Source: Helichrysum umbraculigerum (lineage: Eukaryota; Streptophyta; Magnoliopsida; Asterales; Asteraceae). Taken from it: a DNA stretch of 64,000 bases. The notes beneath the pieces are model-generated. The model made no database searches. It was given only the letters and a program-made list of their open reading frames with translations, and was not told the origin of the DNA. Position numbers and translations under genes: made by a program. Of the stretch, positions 55,273 through 64,000 are shown piece by piece (the stretch's first letter is position 1; each line of letters starts with the position of its first letter). The stretch lies in contig CATIUR010000012.1 in NCBI GenBank assembly GCA_949592205.1, forward strand, positions 3,000,501 to 3,064,500, in the 5' to 3' direction.

Positions 55273-57588
55273 TGTCATTGCCCCAGTGGTCGGTAGGGTT
55301 TTATCACGGTCGTTGAGCCGGCCAACTAGGAAGAGCGGCAGTGGGTAGATTTAAATTTGTAAAAGCTGGGGACCTAAGCTTACTAAAGCGGTATAGCAAT
55401 AGTATGACCTAGGATCATTTTTCAAGCTAATCGTATTGTGAAACTGAATTGTCAGGACGAAAAGTTCAGTTTAGTGATAGGTTTTAAAATGATTTGAATG
55501 GGGGGTTTTGATACTTAGGTCCGTAAATTAAACTAAATAAACAAACAATAAATAAACAGAAAACAGAATAGGGATGTAATTAGTATAGAGGAGATGTGTT
55601 TGTTATGACTTCGTTAGCTTATGCGGGGGTGATGCTAGGGTTTTAGTATGAAAACGTGTTTTAAAGGTTTGTGTCTTACTTAAGCTTAGTTGTTCGTAGT
55701 GTAAACACTAGCACCCTACTAATTGGGGAGACCAATCAGTATGTCACTGTGTACTAGGCCAGATTGAGTTTGATTGCAGGAGGATGCTCAACTTTTCAAC
55801 GTTATCCAGTGACGGAGTAACGACCCTTCTTGAAATATTAAATTCCTAAGCGCATGAGATAGAGTAACATACCCACTATGGTTACGACCTTTCTGAACAC
55901 TACGTGGACAACGAAGTCAGGTAAGGCATTTTAAGATTAACACTTGGTTGTTGACTGTTAACTTTACATTAATGGTCATGATTTAGTCCAGAGCTTTGTG
56001 TACAACCAGGATGTGATACAGTCTTCGACCACCGACATTTCCATAGCTTCCACGTATTTGTACTCCACCAATGGTGTTTCCAACGCTATACGAAATGCAG
56101 TGCCATTTTCCGTGGTCTTTCCGGTATCACATACTTTACGGTCACTCCGGACTAGCTTAAATTAAGTTTGTATTAAAGTTCAACCATCTATGATATAAAC
56201 CAGCCCTCACTATTCCCAATAAATCCTTGATTGATTCACGGTGTACTATACGAAAGGTTTAAACAGTATTTCCACAGTTACACAAATCAGACCATGTTCG
56301 TAATTTAAGTGAACATAGATAGGTAGTGACCGTTTGATCAAGGTTCACTACTCCTTGTTATAAAGGTTCTAACCACGTTTATTTGGAGGAAAGGTGATAG
56401 TATAATTAGGGTTTAAAAGTCATAAATGCAAAGTAACAGCACACTAGGTTTTCAATCGTATATTAAAGCAGCATCACCGCATACATATATACACTAACTA
56501 CATCATAACAAACACACAAGGTAACTACTCACTACGCATAATAACAGATCCTAAATTTAGCATAATAACAATAGCAATCATCATTATAAAAGATAAGGAA
56601 AGAAGTAACCGTAATTAATGCGTAGATTGAATAAGCGTTTGAAAGAATACACGAGCGTAACCTCCGCAATATCTTCGACAATATTATAAAATAAGCCCCT
56701 CAAGTATTCCTCACTTATTACAAAGTAGACCATCCGTTAGTCTTGGTTAAATATCAACCAAGAACTAAATGACACTTAACCCTAATTATAGAGAGAGAAA
56801 ACTTAGAGAGAGAAAGAAGAGAGAGTGTGTGTGAGAGAGAGAAAGTGAAAGTGAGAAGTGAAATGGAATGAAGAATTGTGTTTGAAAGTTGGAGGAGGGG
56901 TTTCCTATTTATAGGTGAAGTCTGAAATCAGCTGTACAAGCGAGACAGCATAACGTATAAGCGCACAAAGCACGAAGGAGCAGCAGATGGCCTTCAAGGG
57001 GTCATATACGGGGTCAAGGGGTCCGTATACGGTCCTTGAAGAGCCGTATACGGTGTCTAAAGGGCCTTATACAGTCACTAAGGCCGTATACGGTGTCTTT
57101 CGGTTTTTCTTCGTTACTTAAAACGGTCGTAACTTCTTTGTTTCTTATCCATTTGACTCGATTTTTTTGCCTATGATCTCGTAATTCCATTACGCTTCTA
57201 ATGGAATCAATTTCATGGAAATTGGATGTGTAGCTCAGGCATAGCCGGAATGACTTTTGTTGATCGGTAGAAGCCATATCTCTTCCGTTCTTTATCCATT
57301 TTGCATGATTCTTGATTCTCCAGTCTCGTTTTTACCTATGACATCATATAAAGTAGTTAGAATGTGTTTCTCATAAGGCAAATGAGGATGGAAGAATCGG
57401 TTGTTGTTTATTCGCTCCGTTTTGCTTGTTATTCGGACGTTTTTAGTGATTTTTTGTAGCAATGTCTATATTTGGAGCACGTTAGTGAATTTTAGTAAAT
57501 AAAGGTTGTGTTGAAATGTTTTCACTAAAGATTGACCCAAAAAGTGTGGAATAACGTACTTAAAAACATGACTTTTAGCGTCACATCA
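55273..57588 (-). mobile_element. 5' LTR of element A
   Basis: 2,316 bp. Minus-strand TATA motif CCTATAAATAGG (about 56905-56916) lies roughly 85 bp downstream of the palindrome array 57002-57093. A GA/CT-rich block (about 56800-56860) follows it, the same layout as in N. Flank after the LTR on the plus side is C1 leader DNA. Confidence 0.88.
57002..57093. repeat. Phased CCGTATACGG palindrome array (A, 5' LTR)
   Basis: Units start at 57002 (TCATATACGG), 57023, 57044, 57065 (CCTTATACAG) and 57084. Spacing 21, 21, 21, 19 bp is identical to the N 5' LTR, although flanking sequence has diverged and two units have decayed. Confidence 0.9.
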
Positions 57589-57590
57589 AT

Positions 57591-57675
57591 AGTGTCGCTA
57601 GAAGTGTCGTAGGTAGTGTCGCAAAGAAGTGTCGTAGGTAGTGTCGCAAAGAAGTGTCGTTTGAAGTGTCGCAGA
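57591..57675. repeat. AGTGTCG(C/T) direct-repeat array in C1 leader
   Basis: AGTGTCG starts at 57591, 57603, 57615, 57628, 57640, 57653 and 57665, at 12-13 bp spacing. The same word forms the hairpins of the C1 LTR. Confidence 0.9.
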
Positions 57676-58175
57676 TCGCGATTTCAGCAGCCCCAAAACC
57701 CTAAAATTTGTAAATTTTCGAAACCCTAACGAATTTCGAAGAACAACTGACGAACGAACCCAGAAAAACGCTCTAGAAAACGATTTTAAAAACCCCAATG
57801 AATAGAAACGAACCTAAACATGTAAATCCCTCACTTACTTTCGTTTTTAACCTGAAAACACGTTCAAAAATGATCCGAAACGTAGATAACTGATCTTACT
57901 GCTATGATACCACTTTGTATGTCCTTGAGGTCAGGATCTATCGAATCATTACTCGATTATAAGTGCGGAATCCAAATAATCAAGTCTTGAACGTAAACGA
58001 AACTAAAAATGCGAATTATCAAAAGCTTTCTGTATATTGATTGATTGAAACGTGTAAGTATTACAGAATTATCACTCAAAATCACTCAGAACTCACAGGG
58101 TTTCGTCAACCCTTACAATGAAACCCTAAATGTCTATTTATAGACCGACCCTTGCGACACTCACGAACCGTCTTA

Positions 58176-58224
58176 TTGCGACACTAGCTTAGTGTCGCAA
58201 TTGCGACACTGGCTAAGTGTCGCA
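58176..58224. repeat. Two TGCGACACT/AGTGTCGCA hairpins in C1 LTR
   Basis: 58176-58200 has an 11-bp perfect stem with a 3-nt loop (GCT); 58202-58224 has a 9-bp stem with loop GGCTA. They lie about 35 bp upstream of the C1 TATA on the minus strand. Confidence 0.92.
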
Positions 58225-58341
58225 GGTCAACACTTGAATATTTCTTACTTCACTAATCTCACTTCTCTTTTAAAACTCGATTTTACAATATCGACAAGTA
58301 TAGGCTTAGACCAACTGACTGACACACAATATGCACCAACA

Positions 58342-58838
58342 CTCCTAATTGCAAATATGAACGAAATAAATTTCTAAAATCACATAAATGCAATATAAGT
58401 GAATAAAAATGGGGAAATATAATTAAATAAACGTAACTATTTGATGTTATCAAACATACTAATTTTCGTCATAATTTAACATCTAAAAATGCAAAGATAG
58501 TTTGACCATTATTAACGGTTTTACCTTCTTTCCTTTTCATATTCGTACCTTTATAATTAATTCAATTAATTTACTAATTAACCGAAATAATTAAATGTTT
58601 TTATCAAATTATATTTTAAACGGATATCCTCAAATTTATAATTACATCATTATGGAATATCATTACTATTCATTTATTTTTTTTTAGTTTTCCGTGATTA
58701 TATTCAAATATAGTAATGTAATAAAATTTCTATCAATAAAAGCAAAATAATAACACTTAGGGACAAAATGATATCTTATATATTTAATTAATTAATTATA
58801 AATTCATATATGGCTATAAGTATGAAGAGAATAGCCAT
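58342..58838. other. AT-rich upstream region of the Cys4 gene
   Basis: No ORF of note. 58342-58368 repeats 309-335. A TATA-like GGCTATAAGTATG is at about 58811-58823 and probably serves the gene downstream. Confidence 0.35.
58812..58820 (+). promoter_or_regulatory. Candidate TATA box of the Cys4 gene
   Basis: CTATAAGTA lies about 25-30 bp before a CT/CA-rich stretch that looks like a 5' untranslated exon. Assignment is by position only. Confidence 0.4.
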
Positions 58839-59446
58839 CAACTAGTTTTGTTATCATCGCATTCTCATTCAAACCAGACACTAGTAACCTAGGCACAACA
58901 AACAACCTCTACAGGTACGCTTATTACTTTTTTTACATACCACCATGCATGCTGATTTATGTGAAAGTAGTGGTTATGCATTGATTAATAAGAGGTAAAG
59001 TATTTATCTGTAGCACCGGGTGTGTAGTACATACACTTAGCTTTTATTTTTATAAATTTTTATTGTAAATACAATACATTTGTGGTTGTACACATTCAAA
59101 AATCTTGTATGTGTAGAGCACATGTTCTTTCTTTTTTTGAGTGATATATTTTTATTAAAATACTCACACTAACAAGATGCTAGAGGTTGAAAATGAATAC
59201 GATAACCTTTGGTGACGAGGAACCATTATTATTGGAGTATTTTAATTTCTTGATATCAATGTCAGTCTAGCTTATTCATCGAGCAATAACTAATTGTACA
59301 GATTGGCTAGTTTTTATTTGTTTTCGCAAACATGGGGCTTTTTGTTCATAGTTTCTTACTACTTATATCTCAATTTCATCTAATAAGGCAATGTGATAAT
59401 TCAACTCAAAAAAATTGAAACATAATATATACTCTTATATTAAATA

Positions 59447-59510
59447 ATACAATACAATACAATATAATATAATATAATATAATATAATATAATATAATAT
59501 AATATAAGCA
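59447..59510. repeat. (AATAT)n / (AATAC)n pentanucleotide microsatellite
   Basis: AATAC units grade into about nine AATAT units, within intron 1 of the Cys4 gene. Confidence 0.93.
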
Positions 59511-60021
59511 TTAAATATATAATATGATATAATTTGTGGCTTATATTACTTTTTAATTATAATTTATTATCTTTGTACATGGTAGTGTGGACATCTTTTT
59601 GCTATTTAATACGTTAAGAAATATTATATTTTTTTTCTAATTGATTATTAGACAAATTAAATAAATGACTTGATTGAAATATATTAAGATTGTGAAATAT
59701 GAATAAAAGTTGACAAAGTGGGAATATATGTAGTATTATCATTAATTAGTTTCATGTTTTGTTCTTTCAATACAAAGATCTCAAATTTTGTATCCATGAA
59801 AAATGATTTGATAATTGGAAATTTACATTTATATTGGTCAACATTGTTTTCCTGATTATATTAACTAAACCAACATCAGTCTTCAGCATAAATGGAGAAT
59901 ACAACTTTTGATAGTTATTTATGATTATTACATGCTAGTTGATTGTAGTACAAAAAATAGTAAGGTTATAAGTATGAGAAAATAGTTTTCATAGTTTTAT
60001 AATATGGTTATGGAACAAAAT

Positions 60022-60150
60022 GCGTGAAAGTAACACTCTCTTTTTTATATTATTATTTTGGTGGATAGATTTCTTATTATTGGCCTCGCGTGAAAGTAAC
60101 GCTCTCTTTTTTATATTATTATTTTGGTTGATAGATTATTATTGGCCTAT
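60022..60150 (+). repeat. 66-bp tandem duplication in intron 1
   Basis: GCGTGAAAGTAAC(A/G)CTCTC and the TTTTTTATATTATTATTTTGG stretch recur at a 66-bp offset, with small changes at the end of the second copy. Confidence 0.92.
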
Positions 60151-60291
60151 AGTGTTTATATGTATCGATCTAATAAGACAACTCATAACGATCAATATCA
60201 CAAAAGAAACTTCTTATTGAAGTGTACTTAGACCCGTGCTAATATTACAATGGTGCGTTTTTCTCTCAGATACAAGCGACGATATATTGAA

Positions 60292-60992
60292 ATGGATAAA
60301 CATAGCGACCGTCCTCTAACAAGTGCACTCGGTCTCCTGAGTTCAAAAACTCGATATGAAATTCAAGAGTCTAATCCAGATCATAACTCTAATAAAGGTA
60401 AGTTGGAGGATCATGAGACTTACGATTTAGCAAAGCGGCGCAAGTTTAATGAGGTAAGCATCAATGCTTGTCAAAAAAAAATATTAACTATATATATAGT
60501 TAGTATACTGATTTGTTGTCTTAAGTAGTATAGTATGTATCACATCCGTTTTCGTATAAAATTAGATTCTTTCGAAAAATGAATAACCCTCGTATCTTAT
60601 TGTAGATACAAAATGACTCAATGAATCGATTCAGAAGCAACCCTCGTATCAAGTGTGAAACAAGTTCTAGGAGAAAAAATCTTCATAATCATGGGTTGCC
60701 TTTGACACTGTCTCTATTTGGTAGCAACAAAATGAATGCAGCGTGCAAACCAGATAATTCGTCGTCACCTTCCCTAAGGAAGCCAAAACATTGTGCTGAG
60801 CGTGGTGCTGCTCCTCCATCTGTACTTGTTGAGCATGGTGCTGCTCCACCATCTACACTTGTTGATGGGCCAGAGTTGATTGTTATGAGCTGTCTAAATT
60901 GCTACCTGCATGTAATGGTGTCTGATGCTAACCCAAAGTGTCCTAAATGTCGTAAGGGAGATTGTTTGCTTGATATGTACCGTGGAGTCTAG
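60292..60992 (+). CDS. Small Cys4 zinc-ribbon-like protein (GIR1-like C-terminus), 2 coding exons: 60292-60453, 60606-60992
   Basis: If exon 2 starts after the acceptor at 60269, the first ATG is 60292 (MDKHSDRPLTSALGLLSS); an ATG at 60250 upstream of that acceptor is the alternative. Joining at 60453/60606 in phase 0 gives about 182 residues. The middle is Lys/Arg-rich (KRRKFNE, SSRRKNLHNHGLPLTLSLFG). A perfect-length 11-codon duplication (EHGAAPPSxLV type) spans 60798-60863. The C-terminus CLNCYLHVMVSDANPKCPKC, followed by LLD, closely follows the C-x2-C...PKCPxC...LLD pattern of plant GLABRA2-interacting repressor (GIR1-like) proteins. No stop or frameshift. It is the only intact non-transposon gene seen. 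Family assignment is moderate. Confidence 0.62.
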
Positions 60993-61194
60993 TGAAGAAA
61001 GTGAGTATTATTTAGTTTGAGTGATCTTTTATCTAGAGCAAGTGAAGATTGTTATGACAGTATCGAAGTTTTACATCGCAGGTGGTTGACTGTTTTCCTT
61101 TTCTTTTATGTATTTTGAAGTTGTTTCCATTTAGATTCTTTTTAATATCTTCGTTCGATTAAATGTCGTTTCTTGACATATAGATTATTTTTTA
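60993..61194 (+). other. 3' flank of the Cys4 gene
   Basis: Likely 3' untranslated region and downstream DNA; no clear polyadenylation motif can be fixed and no other gene is seen. Confidence 0.3.
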
Positions 61195-61954
61195 CTAGCA
61201 TGTTGCCCGCGCAATGCAGCGGGTACAACCAATTTATCTATTTTGTTTACGTAGAATACTATATTCGTTAATATAATATTTTTTCATTATTTTATAAACA
61301 TATTTCAATCGATTAAACGTCATAGCTACTGCAAAAGTAATAACAATCAAAGTCGTAGATGAACATTCTAAATGCTTTATAAATATGTAATAAAAATTAC
61401 TATTTCTTTCCCGCATTCACTTGTGTCCAAATATATATTTGAAGTGTCAAATGCATTAAAAGCATGTACCAAAATGCAAATAAGTAATATTAAAATTAAA
61501 GAGTTTTATATTTTAAGTAAATTTCATTTATAAATGTAGTAGGGGTAAATTAGTCTTAATTTTATTTTAAGATCTTAAGACTCAACAATGAACATGTTTT
61601 ATTAATAGTATTAGATAAAGACGATAGTCGTGAATTAAATCTATTTTCATAGAATTTAGGATAGAGAAGTGAAAAAACAAAGGGGAAGTTAAAGAATAGG
61701 CGTAATGCTCTATTAATTACATATAATCAATTAATCACATTGAATAATACACATGTTTTCTTGAATTTAGTTTTCTTATTAAAATTGTTCACCATAAACA
61801 GTTTGTTATATTTTTAATCAAGTGTGAATTTAACGTTCTTCTCTTATGCTCTTTCCTAGTCTCTCTATCATTTAAACCCCCGCATTCTTTGAAACTACCT
61901 AAATCTCACAAACCTAGTGACAAAACTGAAAAACTTGACGACAATTAAATTTTA
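61195..61954 (-). mobile_element. Helitron-like 3' terminus (minus strand) and adjacent AT-rich DNA
   Basis: On the minus strand the sequence ends CCCGC-(8 nt)-GCGGG, then CAACATG, then CTAG|T at 61195. This is the Helitron 3' signature: a short GC hairpin about 10 nt before a CTRR end, inserted next to T. The hairpin spans 61206-61223. The 5' TC end to the right could not be identified, so the right limit given is only the start of C2. No Rep/helicase coding is present, so any element is non-autonomous. The remainder is AT-rich without genes. Confidence 0.5.
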
Positions 61955-62368
61955 TGTTGGTGCATGTTAGTGTGTCTGTCAGTTGGTCTAGCTCTTATTA
62001 TAAATTGTAATTAGGATTGCTGACTTATGCGACATTGTCTGTAATGTCGCACATGCGACGTCAGTTAGCTGGGCCTGCGACATTGTCTATGTCGCATGGG
62101 CCTGGGCCTGCGACGTTGTGTGTAACGTCGCATGATTCAGTGTTTAGTATATAAACACGTTTTGTAATCAGTTTTAGGGTTGACGAATAACCCTAAACGC
62201 AATTAGTCGAAAATCCCTGTAATCTAGTCGGCCAGTATCAATAAACAAGTGTTTGAATACGTTAATCTTATGTTTGTTTGATTGATCCGTTTATGTTAAT
62301 ATTCAATTGTTGATTCCGCCATCAATTGATTAGTGTAACTCGATCAAGATCACCGTAAGGGACTTTCA
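61955..62368 (+). mobile_element. 5' LTR of C2
   Basis: Three hairpins (62028-62132) stand just upstream of TATATAAA at 62148-62155. A putative leader start with AGGGTTGACGAATAACCC follows. AATAAA at about 62240 could be the polyadenylation signal. Confidence 0.88.
62028..62132. repeat. Three TGCGAC(A/G)T(T) hairpins in C2 LTR
   Basis: 62028-62051: stem TGCGACATT/AATGTCGCA, 6-nt loop. 62076-62096: stem TGCGACAT/ATGTCGCA, 5-nt loop. 62109-62132: stem TGCGACGTT/AACGTCGCA, 6-nt loop. The A-T to G-C change at one stem position is compensated on both strands. Confidence 0.92.
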
Positions 62369-62370
62369 AC

Positions 62371-62383
62371 TGGTATCAGAGCC
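62371..62383 (+). other. Primer-binding site of C2 (initiator tRNA-Met)
   Basis: TGGTATCAGAGCC, 2 bp after the LTR. Confidence 0.95.
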
Positions 62384-62589
62384 TCGGGGGATCGTTTTTG
62401 GAGCATCGGATCGAGTTTTTGGTTTTACTAACGATTAATCATTTTGTTTTTTGTGTGGTTTTTCAAGTTTTTCAGTGTTTACAGGTTGAAGATTGCGTTT
62501 TCTAGAAAATATTTAAGGGTTTGTTCGTTTGGAATTCGTGGAAATCGATTAGGGTTTGATTTTTCGCGAATTAAGTTTTTTGGCCGCAG

Positions 62590-62890
62590 CTGTTTGCGAC
62601 TTTGCGACATTAGCTGCGACATTAACAGTGATGTCGACTGCGACATCCTTTATCTGACCTAATTTTGGTCTTTGCGACATTGAGTTGCGACGTTGTTTTT
62701 GACTTCGCTACTTTGACCTTAATTGGTTACTGCGACATTGCGTTGCGACATCTCGTTGTGACGTTGTGTTCAGCTGCGACATTGAGTTGCGACGTTACTG
62801 TCTACGTCGCATTTTTGGATTCTTAATTGAATCATCGACTTTCTGCGACATCCTCTACGACGTTGTTGATTTTTCAGCGACATTAGCTTC
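62590..62890 (+). repeat. TGCGACATT/TGCGACGTT-rich leader of C2
   Basis: About fifteen TGCGAC words, mostly TGCGACATT or TGCGACGTT, plus a few inverted GTCGCA words, in irregular spacing before the gag ATG. It uses the same two variants as the C2 LTR hairpins. Confidence 0.88.
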
Positions 62891-62938
62891 ATTGTCACTA
62901 GTTTCAGATTGTTAGTAATTTTGTTTAAGGATACTACA

Positions 62939-64000
62939 ATGTCGGAAAAGGATACTCTTCTAAGCATTAAGGAAATGATTAAGCAAAATAATGATGTTGG
63001 AAGCAGTAGTAAACCTCCCGTTTTTACTGCTGATTTAGACTATACATACTGGAGATCACGTTTTGAGCAATATATTGACTTTCATTGTCCAGAATTATGG
63101 GGTCCACTTACTGAATGATATGAAAGACCATTAGCTGAGGGAAATTATCGTGGAGTTCCTCCAGCTAAAACTTATAAGGCTATGACTCCTAAGGAACGTA
63201 AGGAGTATGATACTGAACGCAAATGTCTTTCAGCAATAAAGATGGCCTTAACTCCAGATGTTCTGCGTATGTTCAAACAACATGATATTGCCTATGATCT
63301 GTGGAAGACAATTGAGCTTCGTTGCGGTTGTAATGAGAAATACAAAAAGGCAAGGTTGGAACTGATTAAGAAACAATATGATCTCTTTGATATTATGCCT
63401 AATGAAACCGCAACTGGTTTATTCACTAGATACACCCAGTTGGTTGGTGAGTTGCTTAAGGGTGGTTATACCTTTACAAAACTAGAAATTAATAAGAAGC
63501 TTTTGGATGCACTACCCAAAGCTTGGGACGTCAAGGTTCAGATGTTAAAGGAAAATCAAGAGTTGGCTACGTGGAAGTTGGATGAGTTAGTTGGGATACT
63601 CCAAGCACATGCTATGGAGTTGAAAAAGAAAGAATGTAAGAATGGGGGTTTTGTACAAAATCCATCTTTGTATGGTGGTAAAGTTAATTTTGGAAATGCT
63701 CCCGGTGGATTGGCGTTTGTGTCTGATATCACTCCTCAACCTAGCTCCACTGGGGGTTACTCATCAGTCTATTCTGCTGGCACTTCTCAAGGAGCACAGA
63801 CTCCTATTTCACCAGCCATTGAAGAGCAAGCTACCATCTATACAGCTTTCCTGAGCTCTTACAAGGATTTAGTTATGCAACCAAATACCACTCTGGAGTT
63901 GACAAAGGAGGACTACGGCCAACTGGATGATGATGATCTTGAACAGATGGATTTGAATTAGAATATCGCCATGATCACTAGAAGGGTACAGAAATTCTTG
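62939..64000 (+). pseudogene. gag of Copia element C2 (two stops, incomplete at window end)
   Basis: It starts MSEKDTLLSIKEMIKQ. The frame is continuous except for TGA at 63116-63118 and TAG at 63959-63961. Recognisable UBN2-type Copia gag features: YWRSRFEQYIDFHCPELW, LWKTIELRCGCNEKYKKARL, LFTRYTQLVGELLKGG, LLDALPKAWDVKVQML and a Gly/Ser-rich linker, ending in acidic DDDDLEQMDL. A zinc knuckle would be expected beyond 64000. Both stops lie where the family normally has a tryptophan codon, so single-base changes are likely. Confidence 0.88.

Larger units (their letters stand above)
53816..57588 (-). mobile_element. 5' part of Athila-like element 'A'
   Basis: On the minus strand: 5' LTR (57588-55273, TGATGTGACG...CAATGACA), tRNA-Asp primer-binding site with a whole tRNA complement, then gag to 53821, where solo LTR S2 intervenes; 34 bp more lie beyond it. 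The rest of gag, pol and the 3' LTR are missing from the window, removed or displaced beyond the truncated left end of H. The LTR is homologous to that of N (shared ends and palindrome array) but clearly diverged. A is inserted in the leader of Copia element C1. Confidence 0.85.
57589..58341 (-). mobile_element. 5' end of Copia element 'C1' (LTR plus leader, truncated by A)
   Basis: On the minus strand the LTR starts TGTTGGTGCATATTG (58341) and ends near 57917, where TGGTATCATAGCAG matches the tRNA-Met-type primer-binding site (57900-57916). The leader follows until element A at 57588. The LTR holds two hairpins (58176-58224), TATA motif CTATAAATAG (about 58134-58143, minus strand) and a GGGTTTCATTGTAAGG leader-like start. 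The leader ends in a seven-unit AGTGTCG array. The LTR is clearly related to that of C2. Confidence 0.85.
58840..60992 (+). other. Gene model: non-coding exon 1, intron 1 (58915-60269), exon 2, intron 2 (60454-60605), exon 3
   Basis: Exon 1 (about 58840-58914) ends CTACAG|GTACGC and has no ATG. Intron 1 (58915-60269) is AT-rich, contains an (AATAT)n tract (59447-59510) and a 66-bp tandem duplication (60022-60150), and ends TTTTCTCTCAG. Intron 2 has donor GAG|GTAAGC and acceptor ATTGTAG. Splice borders are canonical and the coding phase is continuous. The exon 1 start is a guess from the TATA position. Confidence 0.5.
61955..64000 (+). mobile_element. Copia element 'C2', 5' part (continues past the window)
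   Basis: 5' LTR 61955-62368 (TGTTGGTGCATG...GACTTTCA, 414 bp), primer-binding site TGGTATCAGAGCC at 62371-62383, a leader of about 550 bp packed with TGCGAC words, then gag from 62939. The LTR resembles that of C1. Pol and the 3' LTR lie outside the window, so intactness cannot be judged; gag already carries two stop codons. Confidence 0.92.

Overview
This is nuclear DNA of a flowering plant, most likely a eudicot. LTR retrotransposons fill most of the window, their primer-binding sites match initiator tRNA-Met or tRNA-Asp, and the one ordinary gene has plant-type introns. The style of the Ty3/gypsy and Athila-like repeats makes me think of Asteraceae, but that is an impression, not a demonstrated fact. 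No bacterial, organellar or CRISPR features were seen.

Layout. (1) 1-995: AT-rich DNA, no gene. (2) 996-3686: solo LTR 'S1' with a 5-bp target duplication and three internal repeat arrays. (3) 3687-7183: decayed DNA with a gag zinc-knuckle fragment, two candidate exons and a tandem duplication. (4) 7184-9422: Mutator-like element 'M' with long inverted arms, a FAR1-type DNA-binding exon and an OTU protease ORF, but no transposase core. (5) 9423-50615, minus strand: an old Ty3/gypsy element 'H' holding three younger full-length elements. These are 'N' (14575-26731, non-autonomous Athila-like, minus), 'G' (26915-36709, decayed gypsy, minus) and 'T' (37163-47558, Tekay-like chromovirus, plus). 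(6) 50616-57588: the 5' part of an Athila-like element 'A' (minus), split by solo LTR 'S2' (50650-53815) and by H. (7) 57589-58341: the 5' end of a minus-strand Copia element 'C1'. (8) about 58840-60992: the only convincing host gene, three exons, encoding a small Cys4 protein. (9) 61195: a Helitron 3' terminus. (10) 61955-64000: the 5' end of a plus-strand Copia element 'C2', cut by the window edge.

Matching 5-bp target duplications flank S1, N, G, T and S2. Hand-counted LTR divergence (H about 4.8%, N about 2.5%, G about 1.7%, T about 1.2%) agrees with the nesting order.

The most striking signal is not a gene. At least six LTR families here carry short, CpG-rich, palindromic or hairpin-forming arrays: 14 covarying hairpins with a constant AGAACGA loop in S1; five CCGTATACGG palindromes at 21/21/21/19-bp spacing in two diverged Athila-like LTRs; a strict 22-bp array in G; constant-stem hairpins in T; and hairpins in both Copia LTRs whose family-specific motif recurs in the matching leader. 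In the Athila, G and Copia LTRs the array lies just upstream of the TATA box, which suggests promoter-proximal protein-binding or silencing-related elements.
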